Assembly (NCBI RefSeq): GCF_012395185.1
Contig: NZ_JAAZTU010000007.1
Location: 1-64,000, forward strand
DNA: 64,000 bases
Reading direction: 5' to 3'
DNA from: Vibrio aestuarianus
GTDB lineage: Bacteria > Pseudomonadota > Gammaproteobacteria > Enterobacterales > Vibrionaceae
The position numbers and the translations under genes were made by a program. The notes beneath the pieces are model-generated. The model was not told the DNA's origin. It did no database searches and saw only the letters and a program-made list of their open reading frames with translations. Positions 41,772 to 54,277 of this stretch are shown here, piece by piece. The stretch's first letter is position 1; every line of letters starts with the position of its first letter.

Positions 41772-42995
41772 TTAATCAGCCTGACGACGTAAAAATGCTG
41801 GGATATCTAGGTACCCACTTTCTTTCTCTGCTTTTGGTGCTGTGCTTTGTCCTGCACCAGAAGAAGATGAAACCGTTGACGACGATGCTGATTGCGGTTT
41901 TACCTCAACTTTTTCTTGCAAAGGCTGTGCCGCTTTTTCTTCAACTTTGGCCGCTGGTTGCTGAGCCATTTGTTGCGTCTGAACCGTTGGTGCCACTTTC
42001 GCTTTACCGCCAGCCACAAGCGTAATATCTGGTTTTTTCTCAGTACCAATACCAGTTGCGACAACGGTCACGCGAATTTCATCCGCCATATCAGGATCTA
42101 ATGATGTGCCTATAACAACCGTAGCGTTATCAGAAGCGAATGCTTTAACAGTATTACCCACTGTTTCGAATTCATCTAGGCGCATATCCAAACCAGCAGT
42201 AATGTTAACAAGCACACCACGAGCACCAGCAAGGTCAATATCTTCCAAAAGAGGGCTAGAAATTGCCATCTCTGCCGCTTCTTCTGCGCGGTCTTCACCT
42301 TTTGCCACTCCGCTACCCATCATGGCATGACCCATTTCAGACATCACTGTGCGTACATCAGCAAAGTCGACGTTAATCATACCAGGGCGAGTAATTAGCT
42401 CAGCAATACCTTGGACGGCATTTTTAAGTACGTCGTTCGCGCTAGCAAAAGCTTCAAGTAAGGTGATGCCACGACCTAATACTTTAAGTAGCTTTTCATT
42501 GGGAATGGTAATCAGAGAATCAACATGCTTAGATAACTCTTCAATTCCTTGCTCAGCAAAAGCTAAGCGTTTTTTCCCTTCAAAGCTAAAAGGTTTAGTC
42601 ACAACAGCAACCGTAAGAATACCAAGTTCTTTTGCTACTTCTGCAATAACAGGAGCTGCACCAGTACCGGTACCACCGCCCATACCAGCTGCGATAAACA
42701 CCATATCGGCACCAGTCAGAACTTCTTTAATTCTTTCTCGGTCTTCAAGAGCTGCATCACGTCCAACTTGCGGATTCGCACCAGCACCCAAACCTTTAGT
42801 GATATCACCACCAATTTGAATGACACTGCTTACGCTTGTTTTACGAAGTGCTTGCGCATCGGTATTGACACTGATGAATTCCACGCCTTCGATGGACTCA
42901 CGCACCATGTGTTCAACAGCGTTACCGCCACCACCACCAACTCCAACGACTTTAATTACAGCATCGTCAGACATTTCCATCATCGGTTCAAACAT
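41772..42995 (-). CDS. ftsZ: Cell division protein FtsZ
   Basis: 407 residues. The tubulin signature [14 protein letters not shown] is in the GTPase domain (about 10-315). A variable Gln/Ser/Ala-rich linker follows, then the conserved C-terminal peptide [11 protein letters not shown] that binds FtsA and ZipA. GTP-dependent filaments form the division ring at midcell. GGAG precedes the ATG by 8 nt; ftsA lies 30 nt upstream. Confidence 0.98.
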   Translation of the reverse strand: MFEPMMEMSDDAVIKVVGVGGGGGNAVEHMVRESIEGVEFISVNTDAQALRKTSVSSVIQIGGDITKGLGAGANPQVGRDAALEDRERIKEVLTGADMVFIAAGMGGGTGTGAAPVIAEVAKELGILTVAVVTKPFSFEGKKRLAFAEQGIEELSKHVDSLITIPNEKLLKVLGRGITLLEAFASANDVLKNAVQGIAELITRPGMINVDFADVRTVMSEMGHAMMGSGVAKGEDRAEEAAEMAISSPLLEDIDLAGARGVLVNITAGLDMRLDEFETVGNTVKAFASDNATVVIGTSLDPDMADEIRVTVVATGIGTEKKPDITLVAGGKAKVAPTVQTQQMAQQPAAKVEEKAAQPLQEKVEVKPQSASSSTVSSSSGAGQSTAPKAEKESGYLDIPAFLRRQAD

Positions 42996-43025
42996 GTGTT
43001 ATCTCCGTTTTCCCTGCAACTCAGG

Positions 43026-44288
43026 TTAAAACTCTTTTTGTATCCAGTTACGCAAACGACCAATTAAGCCCGACATTGATTGGCGTTTAGGTTCGCTGTA
43101 TTCAGTGTCATCATTAATTTGACTATCTTTTGCGTAATGAAGTAAACCAACTGCCGTAGAATGATACGGCTCTTTTACGTAATCAGTGAGGCCACTAACC
43201 TCTAGAGGTTTGCCTACTCGAACTTGGTTGCGGAAAACACGTTCCGCACATTCTACCAACCCTTCAATTTGTGCAGCACCACCAGTTAAAACCACACCAG
43301 CAGCTAAATGATGTTTTATACCATTTTTACGCAAATTATCTTGGACGGTATCGATAGTTTGGTTAACTAACCCCATTAATTCAGTGTAGCGGGGCTCTAT
43401 CACTTCCGACAAGGTTTGCCTTTGCAAACTTCTTGACGGTCTGCCACCAACACTCGGGACGTTAACCGTATCATCCTTGCTCACCAGCTCACTCAGCGCA
43501 CAGCCATATTTAACTTTAATTTCTTCAGCATCACTGACTGGCGTGCCAAAAGCAAAAGCAATATCACTGGTTACTGCGTTTCCTGCGTATGAAAACACTT
43601 CAGTATGTCGCAAGGCTCCACCTGTCCAGATGGCAATATCCATAGTCCCTGCGCCAATATCGACCACGCAAACACCAAGTTCTCGTTCATCTTCAGTGAT
43701 CACAGCATTACTTGCCGCTAAACCGGAATAAACAAGTTGCTCAACTTTCAAGCCACAACGTTCTACCGCTTTAATAATATTTCTCGCCATATCATTGTGG
43801 CAAGAAATAAGATGGACGCTCACTTCCATGCGTACACCAGATAAACCAAGCGGGTTTTTAATCCCCTCTTGGTAATCAATCGTAAATTCTTGAGGAATCA
43901 CGTGCAATATTCTTTGCTCTTCCCCAATTTTTATAGACTTTGCCGTATGAATCGCTCGATCCATGTCTTCTTGAGAAACTTCTTCATCAGAAATAGTTCC
44001 CATGCCTTTTTCAATACGGCTCGCAATATGTTTCCCTGATAAAGATAAAAACACAGTGCTAATTTGGCATTCGGCCATTAATTCAGCTTGATCAACCGCT
44101 CTTTGGACAGATTTAACCACCGATTCAAGATCGTTAACTCCGCCTTTATCCATCCCGCGAGATGGGCTCGTTCCAGCGCCAATAATATTAATTTGACCGT
44201 CAGGCAGTATTTCACCGACTAGAGCTGATACGGTTGCAGTGCCTATATCAAGACCAACAATAATGTTGTCATCAGCGGTCTTAGTCAT
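43026..44288 (-). CDS. ftsA: Cell division protein FtsA
   Basis: 420 residues, actin-like. Phosphate-binding segments VGLDIGTATVSAL and VVDIGAGTMDIAIW, adenosine region GVVLTGGAAQIEGL. A C-terminal amphipathic helix (SGLIGRLRNWIQKEF) anchors FtsZ filaments to the membrane. The start overlaps the end of ftsQ by 8 nt, implying coupling. Confidence 0.97.
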   Translation of the reverse strand: MTKTADDNIIVGLDIGTATVSALVGEILPDGQINIIGAGTSPSRGMDKGGVNDLESVVKSVQRAVDQAELMAECQISTVFLSLSGKHIASRIEKGMGTISDEEVSQEDMDRAIHTAKSIKIGEEQRILHVIPQEFTIDYQEGIKNPLGLSGVRMEVSVHLISCHNDMARNIIKAVERCGLKVEQLVYSGLAASNAVITEDERELGVCVVDIGAGTMDIAIWTGGALRHTEVFSYAGNAVTSDIAFAFGTPVSDAEEIKVKYGCALSELVSKDDTVNVPSVGGRPSRSLQRQTLSEVIEPRYTELMGLVNQTIDTVQDNLRKNGIKHHLAAGVVLTGGAAQIEGLVECAERVFRNQVRVGKPLEVSGLTDYVKEPYHSTAVGLLHYAKDSQINDDTEYSEPKRQSMSGLIGRLRNWIQKEF

Positions 44289-45063
44289 CTGTACTCTCTT
44301 GTGCTAACGCTTGTTCAGGGAACCAGCCTACAGCGGCTCCCGTATCATACCTGAGGTCGATATAGCTGACTTGGTCAGCTTTTCTACCTAAATTCTTATA
44401 CAGAGAAACAAAACGAGCGATACGCTCATCTAATGACTCTTTACCTAGCTCTAAACGAATACCATTATCTAAAATGATTTGCCAAGCTCGGCGTTCATTA
44501 AGAACCAGTGAAGATATATTTAACCCTAATGATTGAAATTTAGGGTTCGTTTTATTCCATACATCCAAGACTTCTTGGTTACTTCCTTCGGGGCCATAAA
44601 GCTTAACTCTATCGCCTTTAAGTTGACCAATATCACCATTGAATACAGTGCCCTGCTCGTCTAATAAGGAATTACCATTCCAGATCGCCGTTGCTTGATA
44701 TTCAGTTAAAAACACCTTAACGGTATCAGGCCATTGCTTGCGGATTGAGGCATGGGCGACCCAAGGGATTGCCTTAACACTCGACTGCAGCACATCAATA
44801 TCTTGTGACATGAAAGTACCGATATGATCTAACTTAGCAAGAGCACGCTGAACATCTAGTGAAGATACGTATTGCAACTCACCTTGTAAGACAATTTTTG
44901 ATAGCGGTAATCGCTGGCCATCCCACATCCAACTTAATGTTGAATAGATAAGAGAACCAATCAACAACACCACCACTAGAAAAAAAACACCGCCCAATGC
45001 ATGTTGTTTCACTAGTGATGAACGGGATACACGCTGGCTTTCATTGAATATACTGATTAACAA
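44281..45063 (-). CDS. ftsQ: Cell division protein FtsQ (TTG start)
   Basis: 260 residues: short cytoplasmic tail, one membrane segment (about 27-47), POTRA domain beginning LPLSKIVLQGELQYVSS, then the beta domain with YIDLRYDTGAAVGW near the end. It links FtsB/FtsL with late division proteins. An in-frame TGA seven codons upstream leaves TTG at 45063 as the only sensible start; AGGAA lies 9 nt before it. There is no ddlB between murC and ftsQ, unlike E. coli; the gap carries a promoter. Confidence 0.92.
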   Translation of the reverse strand: MLISIFNESQRVSRSSLVKQHALGGVFFLVVVLLIGSLIYSTLSWMWDGQRLPLSKIVLQGELQYVSSLDVQRALAKLDHIGTFMSQDIDVLQSSVKAIPWVAHASIRKQWPDTVKVFLTEYQATAIWNGNSLLDEQGTVFNGDIGQLKGDRVKLYGPEGSNQEVLDVWNKTNPKFQSLGLNISSLVLNERRAWQIILDNGIRLELGKESLDERIARFVSLYKNLGRKADQVSYIDLRYDTGAAVGWFPEQALAQESTDD

Positions 45064-45148
45064 AGCCTGATGTTCCTGTTTTCAAATCGCAATCTCATGC
45101 CCTATTTAGTTAGCAATAGAGGTAAAAAGCACTGACTTTAACCTTCGG

Positions 45149-45176
45149 ATTATACTGAGGTAGCTAAAAGTATCAA
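45149..45176 (-). promoter_or_regulatory. ftsQAZ promoter candidate in the murC-ftsQ gap
   Basis: TTGATA (45176-45171), 16-nt spacer and a perfect TATAAT (45154-45149), giving a 5'UTR of about 80 nt before ftsQ. It occupies the 183-bp space where E. coli has ddlB. Confidence 0.55.
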
Positions 45177-45246
45177 ACATTGAAAGCAAGAAATCTGGAC
45201 TTGATACCATCTTAGTCAATATTGATACACCAATAAGCTGTATAAA

Positions 45247-46707
45247 TTAAAGTTTCTGCATTTTATTGATATTTAGCTCAAGTGTAGCTAGCTGTTTAGC
45301 TACTTTGCCGACATCGCCAGCCCCTTGAGTCAATACCAAGTCACCATCTTGCAATACATTAGCGAGAACCGATGGTAAGGTTTTGCTGTCAGGTACAAAA
45401 ATTGGGTCAATTTTGCCTCGACTACGGATAGTTCGACATAATGAGCGACCATCAGCGCCTGCTATTGGTTTTTCACCTGCAGAGTAAACATCCAACATCA
45501 GCAACACATCGACCTGCTCAAGGACATTGGCAAAATCATCGTATAAATCTCGGGTACGACTATAGCGATGCGGTTGGAAGATCATCACTAAGCGCTTATC
45601 TTGCCAACCACTGCGCGCAGCCTTAATGGTAACGTCTACTTCCGTTGGGTGATGGCCATAATCATCAACTAACATCGCGCAACCATTACCGGTTTCAAAT
45701 TCGCCCAAATGATCAAATCGACGACCAGTACCTTCGGTGTTCGCCATGGCGGTTAAAATCGCACCATCACTGATATCATCTTCGGTTGCAACCGCAATAG
45801 CTGCAGCCGCATTCAAGGCGTTGTGTCGACCTGGTATATTAAGGGTGATATCAAGATTGGCCTTGCCTTTACGCACTACCGTAAACTTACCTTGTTGACC
45901 TTTTTGATGATAGTTTTCAATGCGCACATCTGCATCTTCAGAAAAACCGTACGTAATAACTTGACGACTAATTCTAGGGATAAGTTCACGAACGACCGGA
46001 TCATCGATACACACAATAGCCTGGCCATAAAACGGTAAGTTGTGTAGAAAATCGATAAAGGTTTGCTTCAGTGTCTCGAAATCACCACCATAAGTGTCCA
46101 TATGGTCCGCTTCAATGTTAGTAACAATGCTCACCATTGGTTGTAAATGCAAAAATGAAGCATCACTCTCATCAGCCTCAGCAATTAAAATACGGCTAGA
46201 GCCTAAACGTGCATTAGTACCTGCACTTTTCACCAACCCACCATTAACAAATGTTGGATCAAGCCCAGCTTCAGAATAAATTTGAGTCACTAATGCTGTG
46301 GTCGTGGTTTTACCATGCGTCCCCGCCACGGCAATGCCATGACGAAAACGCATTAGCTCAGCAAGCATTTCAGCTCGACGTACAATCGGAATACGCAATT
46401 CTCGAGCGGCTTTAAGCTCCGGATTTTGCTCATTGATCGCTGTTGAAACCACAACAACGCTCGCCTGTTCAATATTACTCGCTTGGTGGCCGAAAAAAAT
46501 CGTCGCGCCTTTACTCTCTAATCGTTCCGTCACTGGGTTAGACGCCATGTCAGAACCGGTAATTTGATAACCTTCGTTAAGTAGTACTTCAGCAATACCA
46601 CTCATGCCAGCACCGCCAATACCAACAAAATGGATACACTTAACACGGCGCATCTCTGGCACCATAGCGCGGATTTGAGCTAAATCTTGAGTATGTTTAA
46701 TGGTCAT
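45247..46707 (-). CDS. murC: UDP-N-acetylmuramate--L-alanine ligase MurC
   Basis: 486 residues (E. coli 491). N-terminal Rossmann fold [20 protein letters not shown]-binding P-loop [13 protein letters not shown]; central [12 protein letters not shown]. It adds L-alanine to UDP-MurNAc, the first amino-acid step of peptidoglycan precursor synthesis. It lies 12 nt after murG. Confidence 0.97.
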   Translation of the reverse strand: MTIKHTQDLAQIRAMVPEMRRVKCIHFVGIGGAGMSGIAEVLLNEGYQITGSDMASNPVTERLESKGATIFFGHQASNIEQASVVVVSTAINEQNPELKAARELRIPIVRRAEMLAELMRFRHGIAVAGTHGKTTTTALVTQIYSEAGLDPTFVNGGLVKSAGTNARLGSSRILIAEADESDASFLHLQPMVSIVTNIEADHMDTYGGDFETLKQTFIDFLHNLPFYGQAIVCIDDPVVRELIPRISRQVITYGFSEDADVRIENYHQKGQQGKFTVVRKGKANLDITLNIPGRHNALNAAAAIAVATEDDISDGAILTAMANTEGTGRRFDHLGEFETGNGCAMLVDDYGHHPTEVDVTIKAARSGWQDKRLVMIFQPHRYSRTRDLYDDFANVLEQVDVLLMLDVYSAGEKPIAGADGRSLCRTIRSRGKIDPIFVPDSKTLPSVLANVLQDGDLVLTQGAGDVGKVAKQLATLELNINKMQKL

Positions 46708-46719
46708 GAAAAGGTCTCG

Positions 46720-47781
46720 TTATTGGGTAAGTGCAATGATGGCGTCTGCGACGACTTTATCAGCATTAAGCTGTGCAGCTGCGCGTGCTTGTATCGCCAT
46801 AGCCAATAATTGGTTGCGATCTAACTCGGCAATTTGAGCAGTAAGGCCATCAATAGTTAGTTGAGGCTGCTCGATCATTTTTGCTGCACCACAAGCCACT
46901 AGGTGATCAGCATTGAGTGCTTGTTGTCTATCTTTATGCATGAATGGAATAAAAATAGCGCCAACACCGGCTGCAGATACTTCAGAAACAGTTAATGCCC
47001 CAGAACGACAGACTAGCAGGTCAGCCCATTCATAGGCACCAGCAACGTCATCAATAAACTCGGTGACATGAGCATTGTTGACTTGCAGTTCACGATAAAC
47101 TTGCTCAACGGCTTGTTGATTATTCTTGCCGGCTTGGTGACATATTTGATAGCCATCACCAAGCTTAGCCATTACTTCGGGCATTGAGCGATTGAGTATC
47201 TGTGCGCCTTGACTACCACCCATCACTAAAATTCGAATCGGCTCATCTCTATTTAAAAAACGCGTTTCAGGGGCAGGAAGGTTTGCCACATCTTCTCTTA
47301 CTGGGTTACCGACAACTTCGGCATTAGCAAAAGCACCAGGAAAGGCTTGAAAAACTCGTTTGGCAATTTTAGACAGCCATTGGTTGGTTAAACCGGCCAC
47401 CGCGTTTTGTTCGTGTAGTACAACAGGAATCCCTAGTGACCATGCAGCAACACCGCCAGGGCCACTGACATATCCACCCATTCCAAGTACTGCATCCGGT
47501 TGCCATTTTTTGATGTAACTACGCGCCTGAAAAATCGCATTGATGATTTGAAAAGGTGCTTTTAGTAAACGCAGTACACCTTGCCCACGTAACCCTTTCA
47601 CTTTGATAAAATCAATTTCAATACCATGCTTAGGTACGAGATCCGCTTCCATACGATCTGCTGTACCTAACCAACGAATTTCCCAACCTTGCTGTTGAAG
47701 TTGTTTGGCTACAGCCAGTCCGGGGAATACATGCCCTCCCGTTCCACCAGCCATCACCATTAAACGTTTATTGTTTGTCAT
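46720..47781 (-). CDS. murG: Lipid II glycosyltransferase MurG
   Basis: 353 residues (E. coli 355). GT-B fold: N-terminal [18 protein letters not shown], the second glycine-rich [11 protein letters not shown], and the C-terminal donor site [15 protein letters not shown]. It transfers GlcNAc from UDP-GlcNAc to lipid I on the inner face of the membrane. It overlaps ftsW by 14 nt. Confidence 0.97.
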   Translation of the reverse strand: MTNNKRLMVMAGGTGGHVFPGLAVAKQLQQQGWEIRWLGTADRMEADLVPKHGIEIDFIKVKGLRGQGVLRLLKAPFQIINAIFQARSYIKKWQPDAVLGMGGYVSGPGGVAAWSLGIPVVLHEQNAVAGLTNQWLSKIAKRVFQAFPGAFANAEVVGNPVREDVANLPAPETRFLNRDEPIRILVMGGSQGAQILNRSMPEVMAKLGDGYQICHQAGKNNQQAVEQVYRELQVNNAHVTEFIDDVAGAYEWADLLVCRSGALTVSEVSAAGVGAIFIPFMHKDRQQALNADHLVACGAAKMIEQPQLTIDGLTAQIAELDRNQLLAMAIQARAAAQLNADKVVADAIIALTQ

Positions 47782-48967
47782 TGGATTCTTTATCTGTAGA
47801 GACTAAATTGTGATCTTTAAGTCGACATTCGTGATCGATTCTAAGCAAGATTGCGACGGCAACCGACATAATAATTAAACTTGAACCACCATAACTGATC
47901 AAAGGTAGAGTTAATCCTTTAGTAGGTACCATACCTGCAGCAGCACCGACATTAACTAGGGTTTGGAAAGCAAACCAAATACCGATACCAAAGGCTAAAT
48001 AGCCACCAAATTGCTGATCATGCTCAAAAGCTTTCTTACCAATAAGCACCGCTTTTAATACCAAGCTGAAAATCAGTAATAGCACCAAAACGACGCCAAC
48101 AAAGCCAAGCTCTTCAGCCAGTACCGCAAAAACGAAGTCAGTGTGTGCTTCTGGTAGATACTCAAGTTTTTGAATGGAGTTACCAAGCCCTTGACCAAAC
48201 CATTCTCCACGGCCGAATGCCATCAAAGATTGCGTTAGCTGATAACCACTGCCGAATGGGTCTTCCCATGGGTCCAAAAAAGAGGTGACGCGACGAATAC
48301 GGTAAGGCTCTGCGGCAATCAACCCGATCACCGCCATAACCCCCGCCACCATTAACGCAATGAACTGCGATAATTTGGCACCAGCAATAAACAACATACC
48401 GAATAAGGTCACCAACATGACGACAACGGTACCTAAATCTGGCTGGCCAAGTAACAAAGCGGCTAACGTACCAAACACCATGATTGGTTTCATAAATCCA
48501 CCAAAAAAGGTCTGCCTTACCTCATCATGTTTACGAACCAAGTACCCGGACATGAAAATAAACAATGATAATTTGGCGACCTCGGCAGGCTGTAGATTGA
48601 ATAGCCCAAGTGGTATCCAACGAGATGCTCCGTTAACCGATTTCCCCGCGAGCAACACCACGATAAGCAGCAAAAAAGAGAGGCCAAGCAGGACAGAACT
48701 GTATTGCATCCAACGTTTCATCGGTATTTGTAACACAACCGAAGAGGTTAAAAGTGCCAATATGAGGAAAATGGCATGCCGAAACATAAAGTGAAAAGGT
48801 TGCTCGGTAAGACGTGAACTAATTGGAAAAGACGCGGACGTGACCATTACAAGGCCAGTTAACATTAAGCCTAAAGCAATCCACACCAACTGACGGTCGA
48901 ACAAAGCTTCAGGAGAACTGCTCCTGAACCAATGGCGAGTCGTCGTGAACATGGTTGAAAAAGCCAA
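47768..48967 (-). CDS. ftsW: SEDS peptidoglycan glycosyltransferase FtsW
   Basis: 399 residues with about ten membrane helices. Family motifs: GAKRWI-type segment [39 protein letters not shown], and [16 protein letters not shown]. It polymerises septal glycan with its partner FtsI, encoded upstream. The open frame begins at TTG (48967), which has AAGGA 8 nt upstream; the ATG at 48952 has no ribosome-binding site. I favour the TTG, but this is uncertain. Confidence 0.95.
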   Translation of the reverse strand: MAFSTMFTTTRHWFRSSSPEALFDRQLVWIALGLMLTGLVMVTSASFPISSRLTEQPFHFMFRHAIFLILALLTSSVVLQIPMKRWMQYSSVLLGLSFLLLIVVLLAGKSVNGASRWIPLGLFNLQPAEVAKLSLFIFMSGYLVRKHDEVRQTFFGGFMKPIMVFGTLAALLLGQPDLGTVVVMLVTLFGMLFIAGAKLSQFIALMVAGVMAVIGLIAAEPYRIRRVTSFLDPWEDPFGSGYQLTQSLMAFGRGEWFGQGLGNSIQKLEYLPEAHTDFVFAVLAEELGFVGVVLVLLLIFSLVLKAVLIGKKAFEHDQQFGGYLAFGIGIWFAFQTLVNVGAAAGMVPTKGLTLPLISYGGSSLIIMSVAVAILLRIDHECRLKDHNLVSTDKESNDKQ

Positions 48968-48982
48968 AATGCAAGTCCTTAC

Positions 48983-50302
48983 TTACGCATAACGCTGAGC
49001 AAGAGCAGCAAACGCATCACCTCTTGCCATGAAGTTTTTGAATTGATCAAAGCTTGCGCATGCTGGAGACAGCATCACCATATCACCATGGCATAGCTGA
49101 GGTTTAATCGTGGTCACAATATCTTGCATTGAGTCATAAAACTTTGCCGAAGGATGTAGCGGCATAAACTGTTGCCCATCAACTCCAAAGCAACAAAGTT
49201 GAACATTTAACGTTTCTAGTATTGGCGCTAACGGTGAAAAATCTGCGCCTTTCCCAACCCCACCCACGAGTAGATACAGGCATCCAGAGCAGTCCAAGCC
49301 TGACAAAGCGGCAAGCGTACTGGCCACATTCGTTGCTTTAGAGTCATTGACCCATTTAACGCCGTGATTATCAGCGACCACTTGACAGCGATGTGTCAAC
49401 CCATTGTAAGATTTCAACGCTGCGAGCGCATTAGCATAATCAACACCCGCCAAATCAAGCAAAGCCATCACCGTCAGCACGTTAGCTATATTATGACGAC
49501 CAACTAAACTCAGCTCATTACTGGCTAACACAGGCTGCCCATTGGCAATAAGAAACTCTTGCCCATCAATAACCCTAGTGCAGTAATCGGCATTTTGATT
49601 CACCGAAAAACGAACGATATTACCCGAGAAATTTTCAGGTTCAGTGGCGCTATCATCCCGATTAACTACTGCTGCTTGCGCATGTTTAAAAATGCGTAGT
49701 TTCGCATCACGATACGTCTCCATACCCTCATAGCGATCCATATGATCTTCAGTCAGGTTCAGAAATGCAGCGGACACTAGCTTGAGGTTGGATGTGGTCT
49801 CTAGTTGAAAGCTCGACAGTTCCAGCACATAAAGGTCTGCCTCTTCTTGCAGCAGATCTAAAGCCGGTACTCCGATATTACCGCCAACAGCAACTTTAAC
49901 TCCAGCCGCTTTGGCCAGTACTCCAGTCAAGTCAGTCACGGTACTCTTACCATTTGAACCAGTGATAGCAATGACCGGTTTATCTACCTGCCAAGCGAAA
50001 AGTTCAATATCGCCAATCACAGGAATATTGGCTGCGATGGCTTGCTGGATCTCTGGAGTCGCCAAGGCAATCCCTGGGTTTGCAACAATTAAGTCTGCCT
50101 CTAGTAACCATGATAGATTCCAACTGCCATGATGTAGAGCAACCTCAGAAGTTAGTTGATCTTGGCTTGGTGGATTATCTCGAGTATCGATCACTTTAAT
50201 CGATAATGAACGGTCTAAATGACGCAGATAATTAACGACAGAGAGCCCGGTCATACCGAGCCCAACTACCACAACATTTTTAATACCTTGCCAACGATCC
50301 AT
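48983..50302 (-). CDS. murD: UDP-N-acetylmuramoyl-L-alanine--D-glutamate ligase MurD
   Basis: 439 residues. N-terminal [18 protein letters not shown]-loop [13 protein letters not shown], and [17 protein letters not shown] in the C-terminal half. It adds D-glutamate to UDP-MurNAc-L-Ala. The start MDRWQGIKN at 50302 aligns with the E. coli N-terminus; the ATG 4 codons earlier (50314) has no better site. It lies between mraY and ftsW as in E. coli. Confidence 0.96.
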   Translation of the reverse strand: MDRWQGIKNVVVVGLGMTGLSVVNYLRHLDRSLSIKVIDTRDNPPSQDQLTSEVALHHGSWNLSWLLEADLIVANPGIALATPEIQQAIAANIPVIGDIELFAWQVDKPVIAITGSNGKSTVTDLTGVLAKAAGVKVAVGGNIGVPALDLLQEEADLYVLELSSFQLETTSNLKLVSAAFLNLTEDHMDRYEGMETYRDAKLRIFKHAQAAVVNRDDSATEPENFSGNIVRFSVNQNADYCTRVIDGQEFLIANGQPVLASNELSLVGRHNIANVLTVMALLDLAGVDYANALAALKSYNGLTHRCQVVADNHGVKWVNDSKATNVASTLAALSGLDCSGCLYLLVGGVGKGADFSPLAPILETLNVQLCCFGVDGQQFMPLHPSAKFYDSMQDIVTTIKPQLCHGDMVMLSPACASFDQFKNFMARGDAFAALAQRYA

Positions 50303-50337
50303 CTTTCCATCCATTTAACGCTGTCGACGAAGAGTTA

Positions 50338-51420
50338 TTAACGCACTTTAAGTGTCGCTAAACCGACTAAAACCAATACGATAGAGATAATCCAAAAACG
50401 CACGATCACTCTAGGTTCTGGCCAGCCTTTCAGTTCATAGTGATGGTGGATAGGTGCCATACGGAAAATTCGTTGTCCACGTAATTTGTAAGAACCGACC
50501 TGCAAAATCACCGATAATGTTTCTATAACAAAAACACCACCCATGATCACCAACACAAATTCTTGTCGAACTAATACGGCAATTGTTCCAAGCGCACCGC
50601 CTAAGGCGAGTGAACCAACATCTCCCATGAACACTTGTGCAGGATAAGTGTTAAACCATAGAAAACCTAAACCGGCGCCGACAATCGCGGTGCAAACCAC
50701 TACAAGCTCTGACGTGTAAGGGATATAAGGAATATGCAAATAATTGGCAAAGTTAACGTTACCAGTTGCCCAAGCAATAACCCCAAAACCTGCCGCGACC
50801 AGTACGGTTGGCATAATAGCCAAACCATCTAAGCCATCGGTTAAGTTAACAGCGTTGCTGGTTCCAACAATCACAAAATAAGTGAGTACAATATAGAGCA
50901 AGCCAAGTTGTGGCATTACGTCTTTAAAAAATGGCACCACCAGTTGAGTTGCTGCGGTATCACTGCCATGAGCATACAAGGCAAAGGCAACCACTAAAGC
51001 AATCGCAGACTGCCAAAAATACTTCCAACGTGCGATCAATCCATCGGTATTTTTTCGCACTACTTTGCGGTAATCATCGACAAATCCAACCGCGCCATAG
51101 CCAAGCAACACCGCTAACACCGCCCAAATATAAGGGTTGGATAGATCGGTCCACAACAGCACGGTAATAACAATGGAGGCAAGGATCATAACACCGCCCA
51201 TAGTTGGTGTGCCGCGCTTGCTGAAATGGGATTCAGGGCCGTCATTTCGTACCACTTGACCAATTTGCAGCAGTTGCAAACGCTTAATTAAGCGAGGTCC
51301 CATCCATAACGACAAACCAAGCGCCGTTAAGATACTGACAATGGCCCGAAACGAGAGATATTCGAACAAACGAAAAAATGAGAAGTATGGCTGGAGCAGC
51401 TCCGCAAGCCAAATAATCAT
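50338..51420 (-). CDS. mraY: Phospho-N-acetylmuramoyl-pentapeptide-transferase MraY
   Basis: 360 residues (the E. coli length), ten membrane helices. Catalytic acidic residues are in GFVDDYRKV and [14 protein letters not shown]; the histidine-rich [13 protein letters not shown] is near the C-terminus. It attaches phospho-MurNAc-pentapeptide to undecaprenyl phosphate, making lipid I. Its start overlaps the murF stop by 4 nt. Confidence 0.97.
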   Translation of the reverse strand: MIIWLAELLQPYFSFFRLFEYLSFRAIVSILTALGLSLWMGPRLIKRLQLLQIGQVVRNDGPESHFSKRGTPTMGGVMILASIVITVLLWTDLSNPYIWAVLAVLLGYGAVGFVDDYRKVVRKNTDGLIARWKYFWQSAIALVVAFALYAHGSDTAATQLVVPFFKDVMPQLGLLYIVLTYFVIVGTSNAVNLTDGLDGLAIMPTVLVAAGFGVIAWATGNVNFANYLHIPYIPYTSELVVVCTAIVGAGLGFLWFNTYPAQVFMGDVGSLALGGALGTIAVLVRQEFVLVIMGGVFVIETLSVILQVGSYKLRGQRIFRMAPIHHHYELKGWPEPRVIVRFWIISIVLVLVGLATLKVR

Positions 51421-52778
51421 GAGTATTTCTCCTTAAGAGCAGCCGCGACTTTACCCATACCAGCACTATTTGCGCCTTTCACTAATAAGATATGAGAGTC
51501 TTGATCTGATTGTGATAACTGCTGCTCGATATAAGCAATCATGTCCGCATGGCTTTCAAAATGGCGGCCATGACATACCTCACTGATCACTTTTGTATCG
51601 TGACCATAAGTAAGGACATTTTCAAACTGGAATGGGGCAGCATGTTCACCGACTTGACGGTGAAGTGCAAGGCTTTCCTCGCCTAACTCCGCCATATTAC
51701 CTAAAATTAACCAACGCTTTGCAGAAAAACTGCTAAGTAGGTCAATAGCCGCTTTCATCGCTGGCACGCTAGCGTTATAGCTATCATCAATCAGTTTGAT
51801 ATTCGATGTTAGCTGCGATACATCCACCCGCCCTTGCACTTTGGCTAAATGCGCCAAACCATGCTGCACTTCACTTAACGTAGCACCCAACTCTAAGGCT
51901 AAGGCCGCAGCTGAGAGAGCGTTAGATACATTGTGTTGACCCACAATACCCAATTGAATATCAATATGGCCAACGGGCGTAACCATTTCAAAGCAAGCTT
52001 CGCTATTTGCATTTAGTCGAATATCTTTCGCCCAGAAGTCCGCTTGCTGATTGGCAACAGAAAAAGTTTTTACTGTTTTATCGGCCAACACAGAATGCCA
52101 GAATTCATTCCCTTGGCTATCCAAATTAACAATCGCCGTCGCACCCGGAGCAAGACCTTGATAGATTTCGCCTTTTGCCTGTTTAACGCCATCAATTGAA
52201 CCAAAACCTTCTAAATGGGCAGCAGCTACATTATTCACCACAGCCGCGAGCGGCTTTACTAATGATGTCGTGTAAGCAATCTCACCAATATGATTGGCGC
52301 CTAACTCAATGACGGCATAATCATCTTCTGGCGTTGAACGTAATAAGGTCAGTGGCACACCAATATCATTGTTGAAATTGCCCGCAGTAAAAAGAACCCG
52401 CCCTTTGCCTGACATGATGCTCGCCACCATCTCTTTGACGGTGGTCTTGCCGCAACTACCCGTAATTGCAACCGTCGGCGTATTACAACTGTCATGCACC
52501 CAAGCAGCAAGTTGGCCTAATGCTAATTTAGTGTCAGCAGCCAACAATTGAGGAATAGCTACGTTCAACTCACGCTGCACCAATAAAGCACCAGCACCGC
52601 CATCGACAGCTTGTGTAGCAAAATCGTGTGCATCAAATTTTTCGCCCACTAAAGCGATAAATAACGCACCTTGGTCAATTTTTCTTGTATCGGTAGAAAT
52701 CGATGAAATCAGCTTATTTTCGCCAATAAGCTGAGCATCTAATACTGAAGTTAACTGTTGTAGGGAAACTTCGATCAT
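51417..52778 (-). CDS. murF: UDP-MurNAc-tripeptide--D-Ala-D-Ala ligase MurF
   Basis: 453 residues (E. coli 452). P-loop [14 protein letters not shown], the [13 protein letters not shown] segment and [15 protein letters not shown]. It joins D-Ala-D-Ala to the tripeptide. Four-base overlaps at both ends (with murE and mraY) indicate translational coupling. The dipeptide-making ligase Ddl is not encoded in this window. Confidence 0.97.
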   Translation of the reverse strand: MIEVSLQQLTSVLDAQLIGENKLISSISTDTRKIDQGALFIALVGEKFDAHDFATQAVDGGAGALLVQRELNVAIPQLLAADTKLALGQLAAWVHDSCNTPTVAITGSCGKTTVKEMVASIMSGKGRVLFTAGNFNNDIGVPLTLLRSTPEDDYAVIELGANHIGEIAYTTSLVKPLAAVVNNVAAAHLEGFGSIDGVKQAKGEIYQGLAPGATAIVNLDSQGNEFWHSVLADKTVKTFSVANQQADFWAKDIRLNANSEACFEMVTPVGHIDIQLGIVGQHNVSNALSAAALALELGATLSEVQHGLAHLAKVQGRVDVSQLTSNIKLIDDSYNASVPAMKAAIDLLSSFSAKRWLILGNMAELGEESLALHRQVGEHAAPFQFENVLTYGHDTKVISEVCHGRHFESHADMIAYIEQQLSQSDQDSHILLVKGANSAGMGKVAAALKEKYS

Positions 52779-54262
52779 GCGCCTATCTCCAGTAAAGTTT
52801 GGGCTGATTCTCGATCTGAGTAGTGGATGGTTTCATTGGCCATCACTTGATAATCTTCATGCCCTTTACCTGCTAACAGAATGATATCCTGCTGATTAGC
52901 ATTCGTAAGAGCAAACCTAACCGCAGCATATCGGCTATGTTCAACGTGCGCGTGTTGTGGATTCTTCAACCCAGCCAACATGTCTTGCACAATTTGCGCA
53001 GGATCTTCACTACGAGGGTTATCATCGGTCAAAATAACGCGGTCAGCACAACGCTCAGCGATTTCCGCCATCATTGGTCGCTTGCCTTTATCTCGGTCAC
53101 CACCACAGCCAAAGATGGCCCAAAGTTGACCTTGGCAATGCACTCGCAATGCACTCAATGCTTTTTCTAACGCATCAGGCGTATGAGCGTAATCGACAAC
53201 AATTTTAGCTTTTTGAGGCGCTTGGAATAACTCCATTCGTCCAATAACCGGAGTCAACAACGGGGCACTATCTACCAGTGCTTGCTTATCAAAACCTAAA
53301 CTGAGCAAGGTTGCAAAAGCTAACATCACATTACAAGCGTTGAATTCACCAATTAATGGCACTGAGAATTGACCTTGCCCATACAAACCATCAAACGCCA
53401 ACTCAATTCCATTGTCGCTGTAATGAATATGCGTTACCCATAACGCTTTGTTGGCACAAGGCGCAGCATGCAAAGAAACCGCAATCGCGTCGCTAAGTGT
53501 TTCAAGCCATTGAGCTCCAACAGGATCATCAGCATTAATGATCGCCAGTTGACATTGATGTTGAGTAAAGAGAGACAGCTTCGCTTTAGCGTATTCTTCC
53601 ATCGTGCCATGGTAATCCAAGTGATCACGGCTAAGGTTTGAAAATACACCGACGGCAAATTTCAGATCTTTTACTCGACCTTGAACCAAGCCATGAGAAG
53701 AGACTTCCAACGCGGTGTAATGCGCTCCTTGCTGAGCCAATTGGTAGATTTTCGACTGCACTTCAATGGCATTACCCGTGGTATTGGCCGCAGGTTGTAA
53801 GTGTTCAAGAAAACCATTACCCGTGGTGCCCATTACCGCAGCTTTATTGCCGAGCAAGTCAATCCATTGCGCGATCAACTGAGTAATGGTGGTTTTTCCA
53901 TTAGTGCCCGTCACACCAATCAAGGTATTGCTTGAATGAGTAAATAGACGCCCAGCTAATTGCGATAGATGCTGATTTAAATCAGAAAGGTAAAGAACCG
54001 GGACACCGTCAACCACCTCGATAGTCGCGTGCTGGTGTTGCACGCAGGCTTGTGCCAACACGAGATTCGCACCATTGCCAATGGCTTTAGTAATAAACTG
54101 ACGACCATCACTAGCGTGACCCATAATAGCGACAAAGGTATCACCCGAAACGATTTTGCGACTGTCTAGCTCTAAGTGATTCACCGTCAGCGTTGAAATA
54201 GAGTGACCGTTAAGGTCAATCCAAGGCGAAATGAGATCTTGTAAACACATACTCGGCGTCAT
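52775..54262 (-). CDS. murE: UDP-MurNAc-L-Ala-D-Glu--meso-diaminopimelate ligase MurE
   Basis: 495 residues (E. coli 495). P-loop [13 protein letters not shown] and the DNPRSEDP motif, which selects meso-diaminopimelate rather than lysine as substrate. It follows ftsI by 15 nt and starts after GAGAGAA. The diaminopimelate comes from the pathway that includes dapB of this window. Confidence 0.97.
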   Translation of the reverse strand: MTPSMCLQDLISPWIDLNGHSISTLTVNHLELDSRKIVSGDTFVAIMGHASDGRQFITKAIGNGANLVLAQACVQHQHATIEVVDGVPVLYLSDLNQHLSQLAGRLFTHSSNTLIGVTGTNGKTTITQLIAQWIDLLGNKAAVMGTTGNGFLEHLQPAANTTGNAIEVQSKIYQLAQQGAHYTALEVSSHGLVQGRVKDLKFAVGVFSNLSRDHLDYHGTMEEYAKAKLSLFTQHQCQLAIINADDPVGAQWLETLSDAIAVSLHAAPCANKALWVTHIHYSDNGIELAFDGLYGQGQFSVPLIGEFNACNVMLAFATLLSLGFDKQALVDSAPLLTPVIGRMELFQAPQKAKIVVDYAHTPDALEKALSALRVHCQGQLWAIFGCGGDRDKGKRPMMAEIAERCADRVILTDDNPRSEDPAQIVQDMLAGLKNPQHAHVEHSRYAAVRFALTNANQQDIILLAGKGHEDYQVMANETIHYSDRESAQTLLEIGA

Positions 54263-54277
54263 TGTGCTTCTCTCTTA

